From assembly GCF_007786455.1 (NCBI RefSeq), contig NZ_VNJK01000001.1:3000673-3064672 (forward strand): a stretch of 64,000 nucleotides of DNA, read 5' to 3'. The translations under genes were made by a program, and so were the position numbers. The notes under the pieces are model-generated. The model did no database searches and was not told where the DNA came from. It saw nothing but the letters and a program-made list of their open reading frames with translations. This document shows positions 46,770-56,702 of this stretch, one piece after another (positions within the stretch are counted from its first letter, which is position 1; each line of letters begins with the position of its first letter). Source of the DNA: Paenibacillus agilis. Lineage in GTDB: Bacteria > Bacillota > Bacilli > Paenibacillales > Paenibacillaceae.

Positions 46770-47210
46770 TTACTTTTGTGTCAGGTGACGAACGGCTTGA
46801 GCCAATTGTTCGTCATTAAGCGGCGGCTTAGTGACTAGCTTAGGTGGGTTCATCGGTGTAAACTCCACAGCTTGGTCTGAATGTGCCGTCGAAGAACTGC
46901 TTTCAACAGATGAAGATGTTAAGATTGCGTGAAGGTCTTCCCCATCGGGTGTTGTATAGTCAATATTTTGTCCTCGCGCCGTATCAGATGTACGTTCCCT
47001 CGCTTGGTTACTATAATTACTGTCACCACTTCCGTGCAGCAGCATATGAGCAATCCAACGAAACCCAAAGACAATCCCAAACCATATTACACCACCGATT
47101 ATTCCACGAACGATGCTCGTTGACAAAGGGTTCGTCATCAAGGCAGCAAAGGTTGTTATCAGGAAACCTATTACTCCGCCAACAATATTCCATAGTAATG
47201 ATCCAGCCAT
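46770..47210 (-). CDS. Small membrane protein of unknown function
   Basis: 146 residues: two N-terminal membrane helices (about 4-24 and 33-58) with a short loop, then a roughly 85-residue hydrophilic Ser/Thr-rich cytosolic or external tail ending NDEQLAQAVRHLTQK. The ATG comes one base after the cheD stop, so it is tightly coupled. B. subtilis has no gene between cheD and sigD. I do not recognise a family with confidence; the position argues for a motility-related role. Confidence 0.75.
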   Translation of the reverse strand: MAGSLLWNIVGGVIGFLITTFAALMTNPLSTSIVRGIIGGVIWFGIVFGFRWIAHMLLHGSGDSNYSNQARERTSDTARGQNIDYTTPDGEDLHAILTSSSVESSSSTAHSDQAVEFTPMNPPKLVTKPPLNDEQLAQAVRHLTQK

Positions 47211-47211
47211 A

Positions 47212-47706
47212 TTAAATTTCCTTCGTTCCTTTTTGTACACTACGAATATTTAAAATACCATCTTCACAGCGAATTTCAATGGTACGGCCGTAATTGCCGC
47301 CTGTATCCTCACCAATGATAGGGATAGAAAGATGATCGAGAACTTGCTTGCAGGATTCTACATTTCTCGGACCAATCCGCATCATATCGTTGTTGGATGA
47401 AAAAGCAAACATTTGAGCCCCACCAGCCATTTTAGCTTTTAATCTATTGACGAGCGCACCTTGTTCCTGCATAAGGCGAATTAATTCTGGAATCGCTGTA
47501 TCTGCATATTTGGCCATATTCAGCTTGCCTTCTCTAGCAATTTCAGATGAAGGCAGCATAATATGGGCCATTCCAGTCACTTTGCTAATGGAATCGTACA
47601 GGGTCAATCCAACACATGAGCCAAGTCCCGTGGTGCGCAAAGAACCTTCTCGACAAACATTGAGATCAGCCATTCCGACTTTTACTACGGTGGACTCTTC
47701 TATCAT
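47212..47706 (-). CDS. cheD: Chemoreceptor glutamine deamidase CheD
   Basis: 164 residues. The catalytic cysteine is in GLGSCVGL (residue 31), the histidine in AHIMLP (48) and the conserved KAKMAGGAQMF is present. CheD deamidates receptor glutamines and binds CheC, stimulating its phosphatase activity. Its start overlaps cheC by four bases (ATGA), matching the partner relationship. Confidence 0.97.
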   Translation of the reverse strand: MIEESTVVKVGMADLNVCREGSLRTTGLGSCVGLTLYDSISKVTGMAHIMLPSSEIAREGKLNMAKYADTAIPELIRLMQEQGALVNRLKAKMAGGAQMFAFSSNNDMMRIGPRNVESCKQVLDHLSIPIIGEDTGGNYGRTIEIRCEDGILNIRSVQKGTKEI

Positions 47707-48323
47707 TCGATCGGCACTCCCAATGCTGTAAATATTTTAGAGAAGGAGTCTGGATCTGGGATAAGGAAGAATGTTCCTTGTATCTCTTCGCATCCTTCAA
47801 GAAACTTTGTATCGATCAGCAATGCGCTGTCTCCCATTTCACCATATTGAATCAGCCCGTAGTTAAGAACAGCACCCGCCATATCAATTGCCAACTGAGG
47901 CACTGTCGGACTCATGGCTAATTTCGTAAAATCAGCTAACGATGATAGATACGACCCGGCTAAAATGTTTCCGATTTCTGAAAGTGCCGAGATCTCCATA
48001 TCACAGAAGTCCAAATCCTTGTTGTCGTTCATATTCACTAGATAAGAAAGCAATCTTTTAGCAGGCTCTTGCTCAAAAATAAAGAAGAGATGTCCTGGAA
48101 CCTGCCCTTCTACTCGAAAATAAATGGCAATTACGACTTGCTCAGGGCCACCTACTTCATCTGCTATGCATTCGAAAGGCAGCACTCTTACTTTTGGAAC
48201 TTGCATGTCTACTGGACGATTCAGAAGTCGGGAAAGGGCCGTGGCGGCGTTCCCGGCACCAATATTCCCGATTTCTTTTAATACATCCAGCTTAAATTCG
48301 CCTAGGCTCTCGTACAGTTGCAC
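47703..48323 (-). CDS. cheC: CheY-P phosphatase CheC
   Basis: 206 residues with two copies of the phosphatase signature, KEIGNIGAGNAATAL (about 16-30) and SEIGNILAGSYLSSL; the second has Ser where the last Asn side chain is expected, so the first is the better active site. It dephosphorylates CheY-P, with CheD, in the adaptation system. The start is GTG a few bases after the cheW stop. Confidence 0.96.
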   Translation of the reverse strand: MQLYESLGEFKLDVLKEIGNIGAGNAATALSRLLNRPVDMQVPKVRVLPFECIADEVGGPEQVVIAIYFRVEGQVPGHLFFIFEQEPAKRLLSYLVNMNDNKDLDFCDMEISALSEIGNILAGSYLSSLADFTKLAMSPTVPQLAIDMAGAVLNYGLIQYGEMGDSALLIDTKFLEGCEEIQGTFFLIPDPDSFSKIFTALGVPIE

Positions 48324-48327
48324 GTAA

Positions 48328-48792
48328 TTAAGCCTCTAGCTCTTCCAACTTAATAATTTCATCTCGATTCAACACTTCAGCCAAATTTAGCATGATGAGT
48401 AATCGTTGATCGTTAATTTTGGCTACGCCGCGCAAATATTTCGCCTTAACCCCACCAACTACTTCTGGAGGAGCCTCAATCTGCTCTGCATTCATGTCAA
48501 TGACATCACTTGCACCATCTACAATGAATCCAACTTCCATTTCATGTGTGTTCACAATAATGATACGAGTCTGATCATCATATTCCGCTTCTGGAAGACC
48601 AAAGCGACCTCGCAAATCCATAACAGGAACAACTACACCTCGCAAGTTAACAACACCTTTGATAAAGGTAAATGTTTTCGGAACACGTGTGATCGGCATC
48701 ATCCGCTCAATTGTTTTTACTTTCTCTACCTCTATACCATACTCTTCATGTGCTAGCTTAAAGACGACTACTTTGATCTCTTCTGCCATCAT
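48328..48792 (-). CDS. cheW: Chemotaxis coupling protein CheW
   Basis: 154 residues, a single CheW domain: VVVFKLAHEEYGIEVEKV at the start, then FIKGVVNLRGVVVPVMDLR. It couples receptors to CheA. Two tandem ATG codons follow AGGAGG; either may start. It lies 13 bases after cheA. Confidence 0.97.
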   Translation of the reverse strand: MMAEEIKVVVFKLAHEEYGIEVEKVKTIERMMPITRVPKTFTFIKGVVNLRGVVVPVMDLRGRFGLPEAEYDDQTRIIIVNTHEMEVGFIVDGASDVIDMNAEQIEAPPEVVGGVKAKYLRGVAKINDQRLLIMLNLAEVLNRDEIIKLEELEA

Positions 48793-48805
48793 GATTCCTC
48801 CTTGC

Positions 48806-50899
48806 TTATTTGAGTAGTGCGTTAGGATCTACGATAAGTGCGACTTGACCGTCTCCTAGTATCGTTGCACCAGAAATGCCCTGCACAGATTTTAAATAGT
48901 TTCCAAGCGGTTTGAGTACAATCTCACTTTGTCCAATAAAGTCATCCACAGCAAGAGCTGCTACACTGTCTCCTTTACGGATAATGATGATTTCCACTTC
49001 ATCTTCCTCAAAGTCAGAATACCCCGTACAACCAAACATAGAGCTCAAAGATAATAAAGGAATGACACCCTCACGATAATCTATCATGCGCATTCCGCCA
49101 TGCACGCGTCTTATCTCTTCTTTACGAACCAATCCTGTCTCTACAATAGAAGTCAGCGGGATCGCATACTTTTCATCGCCTAGACGGAACAGCATTGCAG
49201 ATAAGATAGACAACGTCAATGGAAGTTGAACAATAAACGTTGTTCCTTGGCCTGGCTTAGACTGAACAACAACATGTCCACCAAGCGAAGTAATTTTAGT
49301 TTTTACAACATCTAGTCCTACACCACGGCCTGAAATATCGGATACTTGCTCTGCTGTACTAAATCCGGATGCAAACAGAAGCTGGTACACCTGTTCATCT
49401 GTCATGTTTGCTGCTTTATCTGCATCAATCAATCCATTATTGATTGCTTTCTTAAGAACGGCTTCACGTTGTATGCCTTTACCATCCTCTTGAATCTCAA
49501 TAAATACGTGATTTCCGCTATGATAGGCTCGTAGATTCAAGGTACCTGTTTCTGGCTTTCCTGCCGCAACACGATCTTGAATGGATTCGATACCATGGTC
49601 GATTGCATTACGAAGCAAGTGAACAAGCGGATCCCCAATCTCATCAATGACTGTACGATCTAGCTCCGTATCAGCACCTGTAATGACGAAGTCCACTTTC
49701 TTGTTTAATGATCGTGCTAAGTCACGAATCATACGTGGGAAGCGATTAAATACAACATCAATCGGAACCATGCGCAGCTTCAACACGATACTTTGCAAAT
49801 CAGTGCTGATGCGAGCAAGATGCTCTACTGTCTCAGTCAAATCCGTACGCTTAATATCTAACGCAAGATCTTCCAAGCGCGCTCGATCGATAAGCATTTC
49901 ACTAAGCAAGTTCATCAACACATCTAATCGCTCAATATCCACACGAATGGTGCGATTTTGTACAGCTTTATTTGTTGTGCTTCCTGACTGAACAGAACGA
50001 TTAGCCTTCTGTTCATCGGCAGGCTTCTCAACAGGACTTTCTGCTACGGCATTGCTTGCCGCTACTTCAGCTATGGCTGCTGTTACTTCTTGCTTCGCTT
50101 GAGACTCGGCATCTTTCATGTCATTCCAGTTCTTCACATCTTCAATCGTGAGCACCTGAATTTCAACCGATTCTACCTCAGAAATATCAGCAATGTCTTT
50201 CTTTACTTGCTCTAATCCAGATCCCGATACGAAGAAGATAGAGAACCCAGTATCGAAATTTTCCTGTTCAATCTCATGAGCAGGAGGTGTAGTCTTCACA
50301 ACTTCACCGTGGCTACCTAACGCTTGGAAAATCATATACGCACGAGCAGCTTTCAGCACGCAGGTTTGTTGCAGTGTAACTTTTATGTATAAAACGTGCA
50401 TACCTGCTTCTAGGGACTGTTCAAGAATGGAACGTTGAAACTCATCAATTTGATCTTCGGCATGCTCGTCTTCATTATTGCTTGTTTCAACTAGTGCCCC
50501 TGTTTGCTCTTTTTTATAATCCCCGCTCACAATCGACTTGAGCGAAGTTACAATGGAAGAGACATCAGATTTACCTGTTCCTCCATTGGCAATATCAGCA
50601 ACCATCGTTTCTAGCGCATCTAAGCTTTTGAATAAGGTATCAAATATAATCTCGTCCATCTTTAGCTGATGATTTCGAACGAGATCCAATACATTCTCCA
50701 TCTCATGCGTTAATGATGCTAAATCTTCATATCCCATCGTAGCGGACATACCTTTGAGCGTATGAGCCGAACGGAAAATAACTTGTACAATTCCTACATC
50801 ATCTGGAGAGTTTTCAAGCTCCAGCATATGTTCGTTAAGTGCTTGCAAATGGTCGTTCGATTCATCCAAGAACATGGACAAATATTGATTCAAATCCAT
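48806..50899 (-). CDS. cheA: Chemotaxis histidine kinase CheA
   Basis: 697 residues: P1 phosphotransfer domain with the phosphorylated histidine in SAHTLKG (residue 46), P2 CheY/CheB-binding domain, a charged linker (about 300-340), P3 dimerisation, P4 kinase with NAIDHGIE, EDGKG and GRGVGLDVV, and P5 CheW-like domain. It phosphorylates CheY and CheB in response to receptors. ATG 50899 follows AAAGGGG; the open frame to 51004 runs back into cheB. Confidence 0.97.
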   Translation of the reverse strand: MDLNQYLSMFLDESNDHLQALNEHMLELENSPDDVGIVQVIFRSAHTLKGMSATMGYEDLASLTHEMENVLDLVRNHQLKMDEIIFDTLFKSLDALETMVADIANGGTGKSDVSSIVTSLKSIVSGDYKKEQTGALVETSNNEDEHAEDQIDEFQRSILEQSLEAGMHVLYIKVTLQQTCVLKAARAYMIFQALGSHGEVVKTTPPAHEIEQENFDTGFSIFFVSGSGLEQVKKDIADISEVESVEIQVLTIEDVKNWNDMKDAESQAKQEVTAAIAEVAASNAVAESPVEKPADEQKANRSVQSGSTTNKAVQNRTIRVDIERLDVLMNLLSEMLIDRARLEDLALDIKRTDLTETVEHLARISTDLQSIVLKLRMVPIDVVFNRFPRMIRDLARSLNKKVDFVITGADTELDRTVIDEIGDPLVHLLRNAIDHGIESIQDRVAAGKPETGTLNLRAYHSGNHVFIEIQEDGKGIQREAVLKKAINNGLIDADKAANMTDEQVYQLLFASGFSTAEQVSDISGRGVGLDVVKTKITSLGGHVVVQSKPGQGTTFIVQLPLTLSILSAMLFRLGDEKYAIPLTSIVETGLVRKEEIRRVHGGMRMIDYREGVIPLLSLSSMFGCTGYSDFEEDEVEIIIIRKGDSVAALAVDDFIGQSEIVLKPLGNYLKSVQGISGATILGDGQVALIVDPNALLK

Positions 50900-50940
50900 C
50901 TTGGAACACCCCTTTCCTCGTCTCCACAGCGAATTAATCG

Positions 50941-52341
50941 CTATTTCATCGCTTTTACGAGTTGCCTTGCCATATCTTGTATAGGAACCACGTGAGTCAC
51001 ACAATTCAACTCAATTGCAGAACGCGGCATTCCGTATACAATACAACTTTGCTCGCTTTCAGCAAACGTCGATCTTACACCATTCTGGTACAAAGTATTC
51101 ATCGACCTAGCGCCGTCACTTCCCATCCCTGTAAGCAGGATGATATGTCGTTCAAATCCGTCGAATGGAAGCAAAGATTCAAACAGCACATCAACGGAAG
51201 GACGGTGCCCTGAGCGAGGCGCAGTTACGCTTAATTCAATTACATGAGTACCATCCGGTCGAGCAACAACGGTCATATGTTGTCCACCTGGTGCCAAATA
51301 CGCCCAACCCGACTGTAATACATCTCCATGTTCAGCTTCTTTTACATGCAGTTCAGAGTAAGTATTGAGTCGCTGAGCCAAAGAATGCGTAAAATTAGGC
51401 GGCATATGTTGGACAATCAATACAGGAGCTGGCAAGTCCCCTGGCAGATTTGACAACAATTCCTTAAGAGCTCTTGGTCCCCCGGTTGATGTCCCCACGG
51501 CAACAAGTTGACTATAATTCGTGTTGTTAGACATCCGCTTAGACATGTTGAAGCGGGAACTTTGATGTTCAGAAGGTGCTCGGTGCTGATCCACCGCATA
51601 GCGCTTCTTATCAGGCAATTTTCGAATTGAAACAGCTTCATCCAATTGCTTGTTAACAGATGATGTTTGCTTTCTTCCAACAGAAGATTCATCCTTAGCA
51701 GCAACCTGCACGTCTTTTTTCTGTTGATTAACAAGCTCGCCTGAAGTATTCGGGCGCAATCTTTTGTTATCTAGACGCTCAGATAATGTCTTGCTAACGC
51801 TGTCTTCTTGTCGTGTCGTCTTCAACAAACGAACGTCTTGTCCAATGGATGGCAAAGTACTTTTCTTTTCTGAACGCTGTTGTTCGGAAATGTGCTTCTC
51901 TTCGGCCATGCTGTTTAATTGCTTGCGTCTAACATCTGATACGATCGCCGCATGGAGCTTTTCACGCAGCATAATACCTACTTTGTGAATATCCTGCAGT
52001 CCGCCTGATGGACTCGGCTTGCATACGAAGTCAAATGCACCATACTCTAAGGCTGCCAAAGTTTCTTGACGCCCTTCCTCCGTTAAGCCGGACAGCATGA
52101 TCGTTGGTGTTGGACATTCAGACATGATCTGTCTTAGCGCATCAATTCCATTGCGAATTGGCATTTCGACATCCATCGTCACAGCATCGGGATTCAGCTG
52201 CTTAACTTGCTCTACAGCCTCGACACCGTTGCTGGCTGTTCCAACAACAACAAAAGCGGAATCTTCTAAGATAAGATCGGAAATGATTGTTCGCATAAAG
52301 GGCGAATCGTCCACGACAAGAATTTTCTTCGTTGCCATCAT
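50941..52341 (-). CDS. cheB: Chemotaxis methylesterase CheB with long linker
   Basis: 466 residues, about 110 longer than usual. Receiver domain with phosphoacceptor Asp 57 (DAVTMDVEMP) and KPSPSGG, a Ser/Gln/Lys-rich linker of about 130 residues (roughly 135-270), then the methylesterase domain with serine in GTSTGGP, histidine in QHMPPNF and aspartate in GMGSDGARSM. It removes methyl groups from receptors when phosphorylated by CheA. Start at ATG 52341 with GGAGG nine bases upstream. Confidence 0.96.
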   Translation of the reverse strand: MMATKKILVVDDSPFMRTIISDLILEDSAFVVVGTASNGVEAVEQVKQLNPDAVTMDVEMPIRNGIDALRQIMSECPTPTIMLSGLTEEGRQETLAALEYGAFDFVCKPSPSGGLQDIHKVGIMLREKLHAAIVSDVRRKQLNSMAEEKHISEQQRSEKKSTLPSIGQDVRLLKTTRQEDSVSKTLSERLDNKRLRPNTSGELVNQQKKDVQVAAKDESSVGRKQTSSVNKQLDEAVSIRKLPDKKRYAVDQHRAPSEHQSSRFNMSKRMSNNTNYSQLVAVGTSTGGPRALKELLSNLPGDLPAPVLIVQHMPPNFTHSLAQRLNTYSELHVKEAEHGDVLQSGWAYLAPGGQHMTVVARPDGTHVIELSVTAPRSGHRPSVDVLFESLLPFDGFERHIILLTGMGSDGARSMNTLYQNGVRSTFAESEQSCIVYGMPRSAIELNCVTHVVPIQDMARQLVKAMK

Positions 52342-52433
52342 TCCCACTCTCCTCCGTCATGGTTTGATTGAGCGAACCTTATGTAAATCAAGGTTGTTCT
52401 ATCATTATCTTAATATGTATCGAGTCATTTCGA

Positions 52434-53339
52434 CTACTTAAAACTTGTAAATCTCTTTAACCAACTACTTACTTTTTGTTTCACACGACTGTCTTGCTGC
52501 TGTTGGCTGTTATTCATATAAGCCTTTGCTAGCTGTCTAATCTGCTGTGATGCTAAACAATCTTGAAATAGCACGCTGTACGGTATTTGCTTCTTTACAG
52601 CTTTCATGACATGGATATCATCGAAAATGTAACCGAGAATAGCGATATCAAGCGACAAAAATCGACGAGCAACTGTTAAAATGCGATCTGCTGTTTGTCT
52701 TCCTTCCGTCCAATCCGACGCACGGTTTACAATTAGACGGAATGAAGTGTGCTCTGCCTTACGATGTACCACTTTAATAAGTGCATAAGCATCCGCAATC
52801 GCAGTAGGCTCTGGAGTTGTTACAACAAACGTTTCATCCGCTGCTGCAATGAATCTCAAACTTTCTTTACTTAATCCTGCTCCCGTATCAAACAAAATAA
52901 CATCGTAGCGCTCACTCCAGCTTTCCAACTCTATTAGGAAAGACTCTAGACTATTATCAGGTAAGTTAAACAGTTCATGCAGGCCAGAACCACCAGAAAT
53001 GTAATGCATCCCTTTTGGACCAATTTGCACAATGTCTTCAAGGCTTTTCGTACCGTTAATGACATGGAATAAGTTAGCGGAAGCTGGATTTCCTATTAGG
53101 ACATCGATATTTGCCATTCCGATATCTGCATCGAACAACAAAGCTCGATAGCCTGCTTCTTGCAAAGCTATTGCAAAGTTTAAAGAAAAGTTAGACTTTC
53201 CAACTCCGCCTTTTCCACTCGTAACGGCGATTACCCTTGCTTGTCGATGTGACACAATTGCTCGCTCTTCTCGCTCAGCTGATAATTGAGAGGCACGAGC
53301 CACTAAATGTCGAAGAGCTTGAGCTTGATCCTTCATCAT
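52434..53339 (-). CDS. flhG: Flagellar number regulator FlhG (MinD-like ATPase)
   Basis: 301 residues. An N-terminal 30-residue segment rich in Gln/Arg, where FlhG carries the FlhF-activating element, precedes the deviant Walker A GKGGVGKS (42-49) and DADIGMANIDVLIG. With FlhF it sets flagellar position and number. ATG shares one base with the flhF stop (TAATG). Confidence 0.96.
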   Translation of the reverse strand: MMKDQAQALRHLVARASQLSAEREERAIVSHRQARVIAVTSGKGGVGKSNFSLNFAIALQEAGYRALLFDADIGMANIDVLIGNPASANLFHVINGTKSLEDIVQIGPKGMHYISGGSGLHELFNLPDNSLESFLIELESWSERYDVILFDTGAGLSKESLRFIAAADETFVVTTPEPTAIADAYALIKVVHRKAEHTSFRLIVNRASDWTEGRQTADRILTVARRFLSLDIAILGYIFDDIHVMKAVKKQIPYSVLFQDCLASQQIRQLAKAYMNNSQQQQDSRVKQKVSSWLKRFTSFK

Positions 53340-54646
53340 TAGAACTCTCCTAACAATTGTTCAGCTGCTTCACTAGGCGAGAAAGCACGAATATCATCAG
53401 GAACATTTTGTCCATACGTTATATAGCTAAATGGTACTTTCGTACGCATCGCTACATTAACATAAGCACCATACGTAACTGTTTCGTCCGCCTTCGTAAA
53501 GATGATGCGATCAAGTTTGTTAGCCTGGAACTGTTTCACGATAGCCATCATGTCATCTGATTTCGATGTGAGGCTAAGAACAAGTACGGACTCAGAACCT
53601 TCCAATGGCTTCAATAATGAACGCATCTCATTAACAAACATATCATTGCGATAGTTGCGACCAGCTGTGTCCATCAATACCAGATTACAATCTTCCAACG
53701 CTATTAAAGCACGCTGTAAATCATTTGGAGATGTAACAACTTCTAATGGCGAATTTAATATGGAAGCATAGGTTCTTAATTGCTCGACTGCCGCAATTCG
53801 ATACGTATCCGATGTGACAAACCCAACTTTACGGTTGTGATGGAACATTTGGTCAGCAGCTAACTTCGCAATCGTCGTTGTCTTACCTACCCCAGTAGGA
53901 CCTACGAAATAAATAATTCGTGTATTTGGGGCAATTCCTTCTTTAACGTTTCGCATGAACAGCTCAGACAGTATGGAACTCGCTTCACGCTTCAGCATTG
54001 CTGCGTCTGGTTCATTCACTCCAAGCTGAATGCATCTATCCATCGATTGCTTCGCCAAGTCGTACGCGTATTCCGAGAAAACGCCTTGTTCGAGTAAATG
54101 CTTTTCTAGCTGCCTTACTGTATCAGGCCAACGTTCATGTTCCGTATGACGAAGCATAGACTTGACCATTGCTTTCATTTCCTGCAGCTCGTTCTGCAGC
54201 GAAGCTTCAGAAGCTTCATTAGTAACAACAGAAGCAGAAGGTACTGAGACTGCAGAAGATACTGCTAGCTCCTGTTGATCAATGCGATCCGATGATGTGA
54301 AAGAAGCGCTCTGCACTTCTTTCACTGAAAGTTCAGGTTGTGGAGCAGGTTTCTGCTGGATACGTTCAGATGGATAAGAAGTCGCCTGATTCCGACCCGC
54401 ATAGGCATTTCGAGCTACCGAAGATGGTACCGAAGGCCTTGCTGTCACCATCTCCTTTGCAGGTACCGAAGCTGGCTGCTCATCAACAGCTGCTGTCACC
54501 TCAATTTTCTGTTTAGCAAAGAATCCAAGGAATCCTCCGCTTTTTATTTCTTTCGTGCTGACGATGACTGCGTCCTTCCCCAATTCTTGACGAATTTGGC
54601 TCATTGCCTCGGGCATCGTTTCGACGATATACTTCTTTACCCTCAT
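53339..54646 (-). CDS. flhF: Flagellar biosynthesis GTPase FlhF
   Basis: 435 residues against about 366 in B. subtilis; the extra length is in the basic/Gln/Ser-rich B linker (about 60-150). The SRP-type NG domain has GPTGVGKTTT near 246, SDTYRIAAVEQLRTY, DTAGR and TKADE. It recruits early flagellar components to the assembly site. The start overlaps the flhA stop by four bases. Confidence 0.96.
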   Translation of the reverse strand: MRVKKYIVETMPEAMSQIRQELGKDAVIVSTKEIKSGGFLGFFAKQKIEVTAAVDEQPASVPAKEMVTARPSVPSSVARNAYAGRNQATSYPSERIQQKPAPQPELSVKEVQSASFTSSDRIDQQELAVSSAVSVPSASVVTNEASEASLQNELQEMKAMVKSMLRHTEHERWPDTVRQLEKHLLEQGVFSEYAYDLAKQSMDRCIQLGVNEPDAAMLKREASSILSELFMRNVKEGIAPNTRIIYFVGPTGVGKTTTIAKLAADQMFHHNRKVGFVTSDTYRIAAVEQLRTYASILNSPLEVVTSPNDLQRALIALEDCNLVLMDTAGRNYRNDMFVNEMRSLLKPLEGSESVLVLSLTSKSDDMMAIVKQFQANKLDRIIFTKADETVTYGAYVNVAMRTKVPFSYITYGQNVPDDIRAFSPSEAAEQLLGEF

Positions 54647-56676
54647 ACGTTAACCACTCCGACACTTTGAATTTCGATGCTTGGCTCCAACTCGTTATAC
54701 GACAACACCGGAATATCCTGCATCGTTCTCTCCATGAGCTGTCTGAGATACATACGAATGGATGGAGAAGCCAGTACAATTGGCTGGTGACCAGATTGCA
54801 CAAGTCGGCCAACTTGCTCATTGAAACGCTGGTACACTTGTTGTGTTGTTCCAGGATCCATAGCAAGATAAGTACCATTTTCGTTTTGCTGCACACTTTC
54901 AGCGATTTTTCGTTCAAGTGCTGGTCCAACTGTTATAACATGAAGCGTCTCTCCAGACACTGAATACTGCTGAGTAATTTGACGAGCTAATGCCTGTCGT
55001 ACATATTCAGTCAAAACATCGGCATCTTTTGTATAGGTACCATAGTCAGCCAACGATTCGAAAATAGTGACAAGGTCACGTATCGATATTTTTTCACGCA
55101 GCAATTTAGCAAGCACCTTTTGAATGTCTCCGACACCAAGCACATTAGGAATAAGCTCATCCACAATTGCAGGATATTGTTCCTTCACTGTTTCGATCAA
55201 TGACTTAGTTTCTTGACGTCCTATCAATTCATGTGCATGCTTCTTAACCATCTCGGTCAAGTGTGTCGCTACAACAGAAGGTGGGTCGACAACCGTATAA
55301 CCTGACATTTCTGCACGTTCCTTCATCGTTTCATCCACCCACAATGCCGGAAGTCCAAACGCAGGTTCCACCGTGTCAATGCCAGTAATCGTCTCATCAT
55401 CATATCCTGGGCTCATCGCCAAGTAATGATTTAACAACAACTCTCCGCGAGCAACAACATTACCTTTAATTTTTATTACGTACTCATTTGGTTTAAGTTG
55501 AATATTGTCTCGAATACGAATTACAGGTACTACAAGTCCTAATTCCAAAGCACACTGTCTACGTATCATAATGATACGATCCAGCAAGTCTCCCCCCTGC
55601 TGTGTATCAGCTAACGGGATTAGGCCGTATCCAAATTCGAATTCAATTGGATCGACTTGAAGTAAATTAATTACGCTCTCTGGGCTGCGCACCTCTTCGA
55701 TCTCCTGTTCCTCTTCCAGCTGTTCATGCTCAATTGCTTTTCGATCAAGCATCTGCTGCATTCGATAACCTGCATACGCTAGCAACAAAGCAAACGGCCA
55801 AGTTGACATGATCGGAATCGGTGTGAACGCTCCGAGCATAGCAATTGTACCTGCAACAATGTATAACAACTTCGGATAAGCAAACATTTGACTACTTAGT
55901 TCATCTGCTAAGTTCCCTTTGGATGCAGATCTTGTAACGATAAGACCAGCTGCAGTTGAAATAAGAAGTGCTGGGATTTGGCTGACTAAGCCGTCACCGA
56001 TAGATAAAGTAGAGAATTTCTCAGCTGCTTCAGAGAAACTCATCCCCATCGAAGCCATACCGATAATAAATCCGCCTACGAGATTAATAATGAGAATGAC
56101 GATACCTGCGATCGCATCTCCTTTAACGAATTTACTGGCACCATCCATCGCACCATAAAAATCCGCTTCGCGTTCAATTTTCTGACGCCGCTCTTTCGCC
56201 TGCTGCTCGTTAATCAGTCCTGCATTGAGATCGGCATCAATTGCCATCTGCTTACCAGGCATCGCATCAAGGGTAAAGCGAGCAGCAACCTCAGCTACGC
56301 GCTCAGAACCTTTTGTGATAACGATGAACTGAACTACGACCAGAATGAGGAACACAATAAGTCCAACAGCTACTTGACCTTGTGTAATCCACTGACCAAA
56401 TGTTTGTACGACTTCACCCGCATGTCCCGTGCCAAGGATTTGCTTGGTAGTGGAAATGTTCAATGCCAGGCGAAACAACGTCGTAATCAAGAGCAACGCT
56501 GGGAATATAGAAAATTCTAATGCTTCCTTCGTATTCATAGCTATGAGCAGAATCATGAGCGCTATCGCTATGTTAATGACAAGTAAAATGTCCAATAATA
56601 GCGTTGGTATAGGGAGAACCATCATCAGCACGATGCCAATAACACCAAGTAAGACGACTAAGTCTCTCGCTTTCAC
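54643..56676 (-). CDS. flhA: Flagellar export gate protein FlhA
   Basis: 677 residues, the B. subtilis length. Eight membrane segments fill the first 320 residues, with the conserved cytosolic FHIPEP region reading RFTLDAMPGKQMAIDADLNA near 145-165. The C-terminal cytosolic domain (about 340-677) forms the nonameric docking ring for chaperone-substrate complexes. The gene lies 26 bases after flhB. Confidence 0.97.
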   Translation of the reverse strand: MKARDLVVLLGVIGIVLMMVLPIPTLLLDILLVINIAIALMILLIAMNTKEALEFSIFPALLLITTLFRLALNISTTKQILGTGHAGEVVQTFGQWITQGQVAVGLIVFLILVVVQFIVITKGSERVAEVAARFTLDAMPGKQMAIDADLNAGLINEQQAKERRQKIEREADFYGAMDGASKFVKGDAIAGIVILIINLVGGFIIGMASMGMSFSEAAEKFSTLSIGDGLVSQIPALLISTAAGLIVTRSASKGNLADELSSQMFAYPKLLYIVAGTIAMLGAFTPIPIMSTWPFALLLAYAGYRMQQMLDRKAIEHEQLEEEQEIEEVRSPESVINLLQVDPIEFEFGYGLIPLADTQQGGDLLDRIIMIRRQCALELGLVVPVIRIRDNIQLKPNEYVIKIKGNVVARGELLLNHYLAMSPGYDDETITGIDTVEPAFGLPALWVDETMKERAEMSGYTVVDPPSVVATHLTEMVKKHAHELIGRQETKSLIETVKEQYPAIVDELIPNVLGVGDIQKVLAKLLREKISIRDLVTIFESLADYGTYTKDADVLTEYVRQALARQITQQYSVSGETLHVITVGPALERKIAESVQQNENGTYLAMDPGTTQQVYQRFNEQVGRLVQSGHQPIVLASPSIRMYLRQLMERTMQDIPVLSYNELEPSIEIQSVGVVNV

Positions 56677-56702
56677 GAATTGTTACCTCCATCCATGCCT
56701 GC

